Below are positions 62,101-64,000 of a DNA stretch of 64,000 nucleotides, piece after piece. The translations under genes and the position numbers were made by a program. The notes below the pieces were generated by a model. The model was given only the letters and a program-made list of their open reading frames with translations. It was not told where the DNA came from and ran no database searches. Within the stretch, counting starts at the first letter, position 1. The number at the start of each line of letters is the position of its first letter. The stretch is from Apostichopus japonicus (Eukaryota > Echinodermata > Holothuroidea > Aspidochirotida > Stichopodidae): NCBI RefSeq assembly GCF_037975245.1, contig NC_092562.1, forward strand, positions 11,664,001 through 11,728,000, given 5' to 3'.

Positions 62101-62839
62101 TTTGGTGCCAAGGAACACGCATCTCTGTCTTAATGTCAATCTCATGGGCTTATGATTTTAAGAGTTTAGCAGTGGCTACCTTTATTTACTGAATCCCCTC
62201 AGGCATAGCTAGTGAATCTAAGTTAATATTATAATATTTTGTTCTAAAAGAACAATGAAAACCTGATTGACATATATATATATTCATGGTATAAATATTA
62301 CTTGTCAGCCTATTATCACCATCGATGAGGTCCTTCCAGGAGGTGCAGCTGACAAAGATGGACGTCTTAACCCAGGAGATCAGATCTTAGCAGTGAGTCC
62401 AGATTTGTCATTATTCCTGTGTATGTTACGTACTTGTATTAATAACAGCCCTTGTTTTCATGACAATTTTTGAATTCCACATTTAGTGCCCTAGCTTGAT
62501 CTACATGTGACCTGCTTACATGTATAACATATTGGTACTTTCAAGTTCATTTAAAAAAAAAATGTTTTTAAATATTTCCATGCCTGTTTTGATACCTTAG
62601 ATGTAACTACATTGGAGTGATCCAATCATTAATCTAATTTGTCAGGTTAATGGAGTACAACTGAACAATGTCACGCATGGTGAGGCTCTGCAGGTCTTTC
62701 GTGACATTCCACCTCTGGTACCCATGATTGTATTTAGAGTGGAATCTGATGCCTCATCCACTGAAACCTGGGAAGAACTAATTATAGATCTAAGTAAGAG
62801 AGAAGGACAGGGGCTGGGTCTCAGCATCGTAGGCAAGAA
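18289..62839 (+). CDS. MPDZ: MPDZ/PATJ-type multi-PDZ scaffold (L27 + PDZ1-10 + start of PDZ11), 3' incomplete
   Basis: Thirty-two coding exons join in phase to 1752 codons plus 2 nt and continue past the window. Domain order: L27 (about residues 6-65), PDZ1 (157-244), PDZ2 (290-369), PDZ3 (420-509), acidic linker (520-660), PDZ4 (681-772), PDZ5 (862-955), Pro-rich linker, PDZ6 (1062-1145), PDZ7 (1178-1260), Ser/acidic linker, PDZ8 (1340-1424), PDZ9 (1482-1560), PDZ10 (1638-1722) and the start of PDZ11. Each PDZ aligns with the same-numbered human MPDZ domain, including [12 protein letters not shown]-type wording in PDZ5 and LAGNKD in PDZ8. In the family, L27 binds PALS1 and the PDZ domains bind C-terminal tails of junction, receptor and channel proteins at apical junctions. 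Introns often split a PDZ just before the DGRL or VNG motif. Vertebrates have MPDZ and PATJ paralogues; one invertebrate gene could be ancestral to both, so the symbol is approximate. Confidence 0.94.
18305..18671 (+). other. MPDZ intron 1
   Basis: 367 bp, nothing else recognised. Confidence 0.8.
18672..18916 (+). CDS. MPDZ: MPDZ exon 2 (L27 domain)
   Basis: Follows TTCTTCCAG and ends at CATGAG|GTTAGT. Encodes the L27 heterodimerisation helices: [20 protein letters not shown], then [17 protein letters not shown] and a trailing QLKDHI, matching the N-terminus of human MPDZ/PATJ, which pairs with PALS1. Confidence 0.92.
18917..19306 (+). other. MPDZ intron 2
   Basis: 390 bp between GTTAGT and TATCAG; nothing else recognised. 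Confidence 0.85.
19307..19644 (+). CDS. MPDZ: MPDZ exon 3 (linker and first half of PDZ1)
   Basis: Acidic linker, then PDZ1 from [20 protein letters not shown] to IQPESVAAR. The carboxylate loop is GLGF. The donor GTCAGT at 19645 lies just before a 39-bp tandem array. Confidence 0.93.
19650..19955. repeat. 39-bp tandem repeat (about 8 copies) in MPDZ intron 3
   Basis: Units of CATCCTATGTATGCCCCACT plus GAATGGATTCTGCCCTCGG, beginning only a few bases after the exon 3 donor. Because 39 is divisible by 3 the array stays open on both strands and gives spurious ORFs. Confidence 0.93.
20118..20346 (+). CDS. MPDZ: MPDZ exon 4 (second half of PDZ1)
   Basis: Begins [15 protein letters not shown] after the split Arg codon and ends with an acidic linker. 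His at the start of helix B ([11 protein letters not shown]) suggests a class I PDZ. Confidence 0.94.
20347..21928 (+). other. MPDZ introns 4 and 5 (around exon 5)
   Basis: Introns 20347-20938 and 21083-21928. I see no repeat array or extra exon. An ORF at 21558-21839 has no domain character. Confidence 0.75.
20939..21082 (+). CDS. MPDZ: MPDZ exon 5 (first half of PDZ2)
   Basis: 48 codons after [28 protein letters not shown] aligns closely with human PDZ2. Confidence 0.94.
21929..22195 (+). CDS. MPDZ: MPDZ exon 6 (second half of PDZ2 and linker)
   Basis: [20 protein letters not shown], then [15 protein letters not shown] completes PDZ2; a Glu/Pro-rich linker follows. Donor GTAAGA. Confidence 0.94.
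22196..22960 (+). other. MPDZ intron 6
   Basis: Holds a short GT microsatellite (about 22256-22276) and a weaker one near 22500-22516. Nothing else recognised. Confidence 0.8.
22961..23060 (+). CDS. MPDZ: MPDZ exon 7 (start of PDZ3)
   Basis: [20 protein letters not shown] is the first part of PDZ3. Ends in phase 1 at GATG|GTAAAT. Confidence 0.92.
23061..24383 (+). other. MPDZ intron 7
   Basis: Contains a TA microsatellite (about 23134-23175). No exon recognised. Confidence 0.8.
24384..24475 (+). CDS. MPDZ: MPDZ exon 8 (middle of PDZ3)
   Basis: [20 protein letters not shown] and IRVGDQIIE. Human PDZ3 has HDGRIQIGDQII at this point; here DGR is replaced by SQK. Confidence 0.92.
25112..25660 (+). 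repeat. About 228-bp tandem repeat, roughly 2.4 copies, in MPDZ intron 8
   Basis: TTCCTGTATGCATTAT followed by GGACATAATAAGTGTCCTGA recurs near 25115, 25342 and 25569 with the same downstream text (ATTCAAGTCAT..TTTAAATT). Confidence 0.88.
25220..26060. repeat. Long inverted repeat joined to a minisatellite (MPDZ intron 8)
   Basis: The left arm (about 25440-25560: CTAGTATCTTGCAGTGAGTC, then GTACTCAT) recurs in reverse complement at about 25900-26015 (GACTCACTGCAAGATACTAG). A single minisatellite unit at about 25660-25745 is also inverted relative to the array that starts near 26030. The centre is about 25745-25870. Confidence 0.8.
26030..28095. repeat. Minisatellite of 57- and ~63-bp units, about 35 copies, in MPDZ intron 8
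   Basis: The core GGAGAAACAGACACATAGTC plus ACAGACTGTACTAGATGGTA repeats throughout. A longer unit with TAGTAGTAAGTAC dominates the left part and a 57-bp unit the right. The 57-bp form is divisible by 3 and leaves an 867-bp reverse-strand frame of 19-residue repeats, which I treat as non-coding. Confidence 0.96.
28577..28700 (+). CDS. MPDZ: MPDZ exon 9 (end of PDZ3)
   Basis: [20 protein letters not shown] completes PDZ3, followed by a basic stretch (ARRKRRNN). The donor is GATG|GTGAGC in phase 1; reading through would reach a stop at 28736-28738. Confidence 0.92.
28701..29295 (+). other. MPDZ intron 9
   Basis: 595 bp; nothing else recognised. Confidence 0.8.
29296..29724 (+). CDS. MPDZ: MPDZ exon 10 (acidic linker between PDZ3 and PDZ4)
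   Basis: 143 codons of highly acidic, low-complexity linker with a run of GAG/GAA codons (about 29410-29480) and an Ala-rich patch. Phase 1 on both sides fits its neighbours. Human MPDZ also has a long Glu-rich linker here. The repetitive codons probably make the length polymorphic. Confidence 0.85.
29910..30279. mobile_element. Non-autonomous hAT-type transposon with 8-bp target duplication
   Basis: Perfect 17-bp terminal inverted repeats: CAGGGGTGGGCAACCTT at 29910-29926 and AAGGTTGCCCACCCCTG at 30263-30279. Flanks are TACTATGG (29902-29909) and TACTAAGG (30280-30287), an 8-bp duplication with one mismatch. CAGGGGTGGGCAA ends and 8-bp duplications are typical of hAT elements. At 370 bp it encodes no transposase. 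Confidence 0.92.
30300..30880 (+). repeat. Dispersed repeat copy (plus orientation) in MPDZ intron 10
   Basis: Matches the reverse complement of 10270-10860 and, in part, 5880-6030. No ORF. Its left edge lies next to the hAT element. Confidence 0.65.
30998..31068 (+). CDS. MPDZ: MPDZ exon 11 (lead-in to PDZ4)
   Basis: Short exon after TTCCTCAG, encoding [18 protein letters not shown] and a hydrophobic strand up to ATTTTG|GTGAGT. ALWQ aligns with the LLTKWQ segment just before human PDZ4. Phases fit exactly. Confidence 0.82.
31069..32317 (+). other. MPDZ introns 11 and 12 (around exon 12)
   Basis: Introns 31069-31690 and 31859-32317; no repeats or extra exons seen. Confidence 0.8.
31691..31858 (+). 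CDS. MPDZ: MPDZ exon 12 (first half of PDZ4)
   Basis: [19 protein letters not shown] to [17 protein letters not shown]. The carboxylate loop is SLGI. Matches human PDZ4 (GPVGHSGKLFSGDELLE). Confidence 0.93.
32318..32746 (+). CDS. MPDZ: MPDZ exon 13 (end of PDZ4, linker, start of PDZ5)
   Basis: [19 protein letters not shown] finishes PDZ4 with a class I-type His at helix B. An acidic/Ser linker follows, then [20 protein letters not shown] opens PDZ5. Confidence 0.94.
33046..33282 (+). CDS. MPDZ: MPDZ exon 14 (rest of PDZ5)
   Basis: [19 protein letters not shown] and [19 protein letters not shown] through IGVAKPLP, almost identical in wording to human PDZ5. Confidence 0.95.
33283..34234 (+). 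other. MPDZ intron 14
   Basis: 952 bp, AT-rich; nothing else recognised. Confidence 0.75.
34235..34289 (+). CDS. MPDZ: MPDZ exon 15 (charged linker)
   Basis: 18 codons plus 1 nt, [18 protein letters not shown], after TTTCTGAAG and before GTGAGT. Supported by splice signals and phase rather than homology. Confidence 0.7.
34330..34640 (-). mobile_element. tRNA-derived SINE, near full length (minus strand)
   Basis: On the reverse strand the head has TGGCCAATTGGCTAAGGAG (A box region) and GGTTCGATTCC (B box, 34570-34580), followed by a body ending in the tail segment TATATAGAGCTGAATGCCAG. It shares its head and body with the copy at 1140-1300. Confidence 0.82.
34735..34860 (-). mobile_element. 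Truncated copy of the same SINE (tail half)
   Basis: Repeats TTTATATAGAGCTGTACGCC, then AGAGACAATCCCTCCAG and CAATGACAAGTTACCTCACA, all found in the 34330-34640 copy. The tRNA head is missing. Confidence 0.8.
35342..35454 (+). CDS. MPDZ: MPDZ exon 16 (Pro/Ala-rich linker)
   Basis: After [26 protein letters not shown] to PPKPAPRK, ending at [14 protein letters not shown] is a possible SH3-binding motif (inference). Confidence 0.75.
35738..35842 (+). repeat. Two-copy tandem repeat (about 55 bp)
   Basis: ATATGATCTGTTATTAT plus CTTTCTGTCACCTAGGAAA occurs twice in MPDZ intron 16. Confidence 0.75.
35905..36073 (+). CDS. MPDZ: MPDZ exon 17 (Pro-rich linker and start of PDZ6)
   Basis: [17 protein letters not shown], then [16 protein letters not shown], the first strand of PDZ6. 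Ends TTAG|GTAGGT in phase 1. Confidence 0.88.
36530..36640 (-). mobile_element. Possible decayed tRNA-like SINE head
   Basis: The reverse strand contains TATTCGATCCC (B-box-like) followed by TGGCCGGTCAA, with a poor A box upstream. It is weak and no copy elsewhere in the window supports it. Confidence 0.35.
36803..36998 (+). CDS. MPDZ: MPDZ exon 18 (PDZ6)
   Basis: [20 protein letters not shown], then [17 protein letters not shown]. Aligns with human PDZ6 (MTVSANKDGLGMIVRSIIHGG). Ends in phase 2. Confidence 0.94.
37225..37500. repeat. Dispersed repeat with TATATAGCGCTG tail motif in MPDZ intron 18
   Basis: Contains TTATATAGCGCTGCTGC and GTAGCACTTTACG, resembling the tail motif of the SINE at 34330 and the TTATACAGCGCTGATATC segment near 49960. 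The family was not identified. Confidence 0.5.
37571..37728 (+). CDS. MPDZ: MPDZ exon 19 (end of PDZ6, linker, start of PDZ7)
   Basis: [14 protein letters not shown] completes PDZ6; [19 protein letters not shown] opens PDZ7 (human: RRVELWREPSKSLGISIVGG). Confidence 0.94.
37795..38165 (+). repeat. 104-bp tandem repeat, about 3.5 copies, in MPDZ intron 19
   Basis: GAATTGATGAAATTAGGTAT begins at 37852, 37956 and 38060 (ATCAGG in the third), exactly 104 bp apart, with CAGTGATGTCATAATAAGTG upstream in each. Confidence 0.92.
38475..38581 (+). CDS. MPDZ: MPDZ exon 20 (middle of PDZ7)
   Basis: [20 protein letters not shown] and TGDRILE, as in human PDZ7 ([20 protein letters not shown]). Donor GAG|GTGAGT. 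Confidence 0.95.
38566..38735 (+). repeat. Duplication spanning the exon 20 splice donor
   Basis: AGGATCTTAGAGGTGAGTGG (exon end and donor) with ATAGAAAGAAGGTTA and GCAGAAACACAGAAT is echoed at about 38665-38720 as CTAGATGTGAGTGTAATAGA, AGAAGGTTATAGGCAGGAAC, ACAGAATCTTAGAAG. Confidence 0.65.
39120..39239 (+). CDS. MPDZ: MPDZ exon 21 (end of PDZ7)
   Basis: [20 protein letters not shown], then FKVQSL and a short linker. His at helix B (ATHDQAV) indicates class I. A 12.9-kb intron follows. Confidence 0.94.
42785..43430 (+). repeat. 61-bp minisatellite, about 10 copies (left part)
   Basis: Unit: GCATATCAAAGGTCATCAGC, ATTGACCTCAAATTTCAGC, ATTGATTGGATGACTGTTGCAG. The first copy is diverged and the central ones nearly identical. 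The array resumes at 44158 after an inserted element. Confidence 0.96.
43431..44157. mobile_element. 727-bp non-autonomous DNA transposon inserted in the minisatellite, 6-bp target duplication
   Basis: Ends are CAGCGATGTAAGT (43431-43443) and ACTTACATCCCTG (44145-44157), inverted repeats matching at 12 of 13. AGCATA occurs at 43425-43430 and again at 44158-44163, while uninterrupted units have it once, so it is a 6-bp target duplication. Inside are a repeated hairpin (TTTTTACGGAAATCCG near 43452 and 43500) and two copies of GAGCTAGCCTAACATAACGA (about 43957 and 44031). No transposase ORF. The family is not assigned. Confidence 0.88.
44158..44265 (+). repeat. 61-bp minisatellite, right remnant (about 1.7 copies)
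   Basis: Continues the array of 42785-43430 beyond the inserted element with the same unit. Confidence 0.93.
44395..44700. repeat. Degenerate repeats of ATGTGACACCA / CACTATGCAAC
   Basis: Variants of GATGTGACACCACTAT recur irregularly. This looks like an old, decayed minisatellite. Confidence 0.6.
47480..47760 (+). repeat. About 85-bp tandem repeat, roughly 3 copies
   Basis: Units of CATGTGGTTCGCATACAAAC, CTTACACAAGTGTTTAC, TATCTCGTACACACATTGGG and CCTGGTTACATT. Confidence 0.82.
48430..49250 (+). repeat. About 100-bp tandem repeat, roughly 8 copies
   Basis: Units of TCAGAATCAATCAAATCCAG, TGTTGTAAATCCTGTAGGAC and CATGCAGTTAAGTGTATGTG. Outer copies are diverged and inner ones nearly identical. 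Confidence 0.9.
51545..51830. mobile_element. G/C-rich dispersed repeat (GGGCGTAGGAAGCGGGGGGG type)
   Basis: Starts near AAGGGCGTAGGAAGC, continues through GGGGGTGCCAGCCCCC and ends in CACCCCCCC/CCCCCCCCCC. Its base composition contrasts sharply with its surroundings, as expected for an inserted repeat. The family name and exact ends are not resolved. Confidence 0.5.
52160..52231 (+). CDS. MPDZ: MPDZ exon 22 (acidic linker)
   Basis: 24 codons, [20 protein letters not shown] and so on, between TTATTTTAG and GTAAGT. Supported by splice signals, phase and the acidic Ser-rich nature of this linker in the family. Confidence 0.72.
52700..53165 (+). repeat. About 152-bp tandem repeat, 3 copies, in MPDZ intron 22
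   Basis: CAGTGACTTTACCTCACTTG, CTCAAATCATGCACTCTCTC and CCTGCTGATCCATGGTTACA recur at the same spacing three times. Confidence 0.92.
53775..53874 (+). CDS. MPDZ: MPDZ exon 23 (acidic/Ser linker before PDZ8)
   Basis: After TCTCTTGCAG. Encodes a Ser/Asp/Glu stretch ending EADEYGYSR; human MPDZ has KEDEFGYSW at the same place. The donor CGCA|GTAAGT is the first of about 14 copies in the following tandem array. Confidence 0.9.
53855..55310 (+). repeat. 106-bp tandem array (about 14 copies) built from the exon 23 end and its splice donor
   Basis: The first unit begins inside exon 23 (TGAGTATGGCTACTCACGCA then GTAAGT). Each unit holds that exon end, the donor, 54 nt of intron-like sequence ending in a pyrimidine-rich CTGTCCCTCTCCTCAG, and then GATATAGTGCTCAGGTTAAA leading into the next exon-end copy. 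Starts fall near 53855, 53961, 54067, 54173, 54279 and so on. Most copies keep GCAGTAAGT; the last has GCAGTTAGT. Confidence 0.95.
55972..56056 (+). CDS. MPDZ: MPDZ exon 24 (start of PDZ8)
   Basis: [20 protein letters not shown], then TGSSLGL. Matches human NIRERYGTLTGELHMIELEK..GLGL. Ends CTAAG|GTAAGT in phase 2. Confidence 0.94.
56057..56442 (+). other. MPDZ intron 24
   Basis: 386 bp, nothing else recognised. Confidence 0.8.
56443..56554 (+). CDS. MPDZ: MPDZ exon 25 (middle of PDZ8)
   Basis: [20 protein letters not shown], then [16 protein letters not shown]; human reads SLAGNKDRSRMSVFIVGIDP. Confidence 0.95.
56620..56790 (+). repeat. Two-copy imperfect repeat (about 65 bp) in MPDZ intron 25
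   Basis: AAGGCTTGTC.CTAGCAGTG and GTCTTGGCAAGAT occur twice. Confidence 0.6.
56906..57061 (+). CDS. MPDZ: MPDZ exon 26 (end of PDZ8 and linker)
   Basis: [20 protein letters not shown], then PIKLVVRRR completes PDZ8 with His at helix B. A linker of unremarkable composition follows. Confidence 0.94.
57062..57590 (+). other. MPDZ intron 26
   Basis: 529 bp, nothing else recognised. Confidence 0.8.
57591..57722 (+). CDS. MPDZ: MPDZ exon 27 (linker and start of PDZ9)
   Basis: 44 codons; [17 protein letters not shown] matches human AAVDLSSFKNVQHLELPK directly before PDZ9. Confidence 0.92.
57745..57975 (-). mobile_element. tRNA-derived SINE (minus strand), distinct from the 34330 family
   Basis: The reverse strand has TTAGCTCTGTGGTTAGAGCC (A-box region) and GAGTTCGAGTCACTCCCAG (B-box region, about 57903-57921), a clear tRNA-like head next to a MPDZ intron 27 body. 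The body differs from that of the SINEs at 1140 and 34330. Confidence 0.78.
58616..58717 (+). CDS. MPDZ: MPDZ exon 28 (first half of PDZ9)
   Basis: [20 protein letters not shown], then [14 protein letters not shown]. Carboxylate loop GLGF. Acceptor TAATTCCAG, donor GTAAGA. Confidence 0.93.
58860..59620. repeat. Tandem repeat of variable ~130-200-bp units, about 5 copies, purine-rich
   Basis: AATCAGCTGTAATGAAGTCA, TTAGTGCTCAGAGAGGAAG and AAGTAGATCATTAAGTTTCC recur, separated by AAAGAAAGG-type A/G-rich stretches of varying length. In MPDZ intron 28. Confidence 0.88.
60342..60588 (+). CDS. MPDZ: MPDZ exon 29 (second half of PDZ9 and linker)
   Basis: [20 protein letters not shown], then [18 protein letters not shown]; human reads [20 protein letters not shown]. 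Ends GGAG|GTGAGC in phase 1. Confidence 0.94.
60589..61449 (+). other. MPDZ intron 29
   Basis: 861 bp, A-rich; nothing else recognised. Confidence 0.75.
61450..61616 (+). CDS. MPDZ: MPDZ exon 30 (linker and start of PDZ10)
   Basis: Linker, then [20 protein letters not shown], matching human [20 protein letters not shown]. Donor ATT|GTAAGC. Confidence 0.93.
61617..62308 (+). other. MPDZ intron 30
   Basis: 692 bp; nothing else recognised. Confidence 0.8.
62309..62392 (+). CDS. MPDZ: MPDZ exon 31 (middle of PDZ10)
   Basis: 28 codons: [20 protein letters not shown], then NPGDQILA, ending at GTGAGT. Confidence 0.94.
62646..62839 (+). CDS. MPDZ: MPDZ exon 32 (end of PDZ10, start of PDZ11)
   Basis: [20 protein letters not shown] finishes PDZ10; [20 protein letters not shown] opens PDZ11 (human [19 protein letters not shown]). 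Phase 2 at AAGAA|GTAAGT. The exon end is the founder of the tandem array that follows. Later exons are outside the window. Confidence 0.93.
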
Positions 62840-63810
62840 GTAAGTATTTCATGTTTAATGTTTTAACTGAAAGACAGGGTAGAGGTCTCAACATTGTATG
62901 TGGGAAGTTAGTATTTCATGTTTAATGTAACTAAAGGACAGGGTAAAGGTCTCATCATTGTATGCAGGAGGTTAGTATTTCATGTTTAATGTAACCTAAA
63001 ACACATGGGAGTGGTCACATCATTGTATGTGTGAAGTTAGTATTTCATGTTTAATGCAACTAATAGGCAGGGGATAGGTCTCATCATTGTATGTGGGAAG
63101 TTAGTATTTCATGTTTAATGTAACTAAAGGACAGGGTAAAGGTCTCATCATTGTATGTGGGAAGTTAGTATTTCATGTTTAATGTAACTAAAGGACAGGT
63201 TAGAGGTCTCATCATTGTATGCAGGAGGTTAGTATTTCATATTTAATGAAACCTAAAAGACATGGGAGTGGTCACATCATTGTATGTGTGAAGTTAGTAT
63301 TTCATGTTTAATGCAACTAATAGGCAGGGGAGAGGTCTCATCATTGTATGTGGGAAGTTAGTATTTCATGTGTAATGTAATTAAAGGACAGGTTAGAGGT
63401 CTCATCATTGTATGTGGGAAGTTAGTATTTCATGTTTAATGTAACTGAAAGACATGGGAGGGGTCTCATCATTGTATGCGGGAAGTTAGTATTTCATGTT
63501 TAATGTAACTAAAGGACAGGTTAGAGGTCTCATCATTGTATGCAGGAGGTTTGTATTTCATGTTTAATGTAACCTAAAAGACATGGGAGTGGTCACATCA
63601 TTGTATGTGTGAAGTTAGTATTTCATGTTTAATGCAACTAATAGGCAGGGGAGAGGTCTCATCATTGTATGTGGGAAGTTAGTATTTCATGTGTAATGTA
63701 ACTAAAGGACAGGTTAGAGGTCTCATCACTGTAGGTGGGAAGTTAGTATTTCATGTTTAATGCAACTAGTAGGCAGGGGAGAGGTCTCAACACCTTATTC
63801 AAGAAGTTAG
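62800..63810 (+). repeat. About 64-bp tandem array (about 15 copies) founded on the exon 32 end and its donor
   Basis: The exon end GGACAGGGGCTGGGTCTCAG, CATCGTAGGCAAGAA and donor GTAAGTATTTCATGTTTAAT are repeated downstream as GGACAGG..AGAGGTCTCATCA, TTGTATGTGGGAA and GTTAGTATTTCATG. Copies carry GTTAGT in place of GTAAGT. The first copy includes 34 coding bases of PDZ11. Confidence 0.93.
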
Positions 63811-64000
63811 TATTTTATGTGTAGTGGCAGAGAAGGGTACTGGCTAGGTGTGCTTGTGAATTTTAATTTGTGGTCTTTAGCCTCACAAAAGTCATCTCTG
63901 TCACAGTGAAGTATGGAGCCCTTCATCTGTCACCGTCATTCATACCCAACTAGCCTTGTCCTAGTCAGTACTGGAGAAAATCTGAGGCTAGGAATCCTCA

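Overview
This is a window of animal nuclear DNA: AT-rich, intron-rich, and full of minisatellites and short non-autonomous transposons. Two genes can be read with confidence, both on the + strand. The first (coding exons 3285-8903) is a complete KEAP1, the BTB/BACK/Kelch sensor that holds NRF2-type factors for ubiquitination. The second (coding exons 18289-62839, continuing past the right edge) is a very large multi-PDZ scaffold of the MPDZ (MUPP1)/PATJ family: an N-terminal L27 domain, ten complete PDZ domains and the start of an eleventh, all matching human MPDZ domains 1-11 in order. I assembled 32 coding exons for it; every junction has GT-AG ends and reading phase is kept throughout (5258 nt, 1752 codons plus 2 nt). 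A deuterostome invertebrate, most likely an echinoderm (perhaps a sea cucumber), fits the vertebrate-like domain order and the repeat content, but the species is inference.

Layout: 1-3102 is upstream of KEAP1 and holds a tRNA-derived SINE; 3103-8903 is KEAP1; 8801-9105 is a tandem duplication of its 3' end; 9106-15735 is intergenic with repeats; 15736-17212 is a striking element made of two arrays of a 16-bp CTTAAG-centred palindrome at a strict 21-bp pitch, flanking a ~640-bp unique core; 17213-18256 is the interval before MPDZ; 18257-64000 is MPDZ, including a 12.9-kb intron (39240-52159). A ~370-bp hAT-type element with 8-bp target duplication lies in the MPDZ intron at 29910-30279, and a 727-bp element with 6-bp target duplication sits inside a 61-bp minisatellite at 43431-44157.

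The two genes have no known direct partnership: KEAP1 is a cytoplasmic redox/electrophile sensor, while MPDZ organises apical polarity and junction complexes through PALS1 (via L27) and many C-terminal peptide ligands. The most unusual material is non-coding: (a) the phased palindrome arrays about 1.1 kb upstream of the first MPDZ coding exon, and (b) several tandem arrays whose repeat unit includes the end of a real exon and its 5' splice site. One of these (53855-55310) carries about 14 copies of an alternating 52-nt exon-like / 54-nt intron-like unit.
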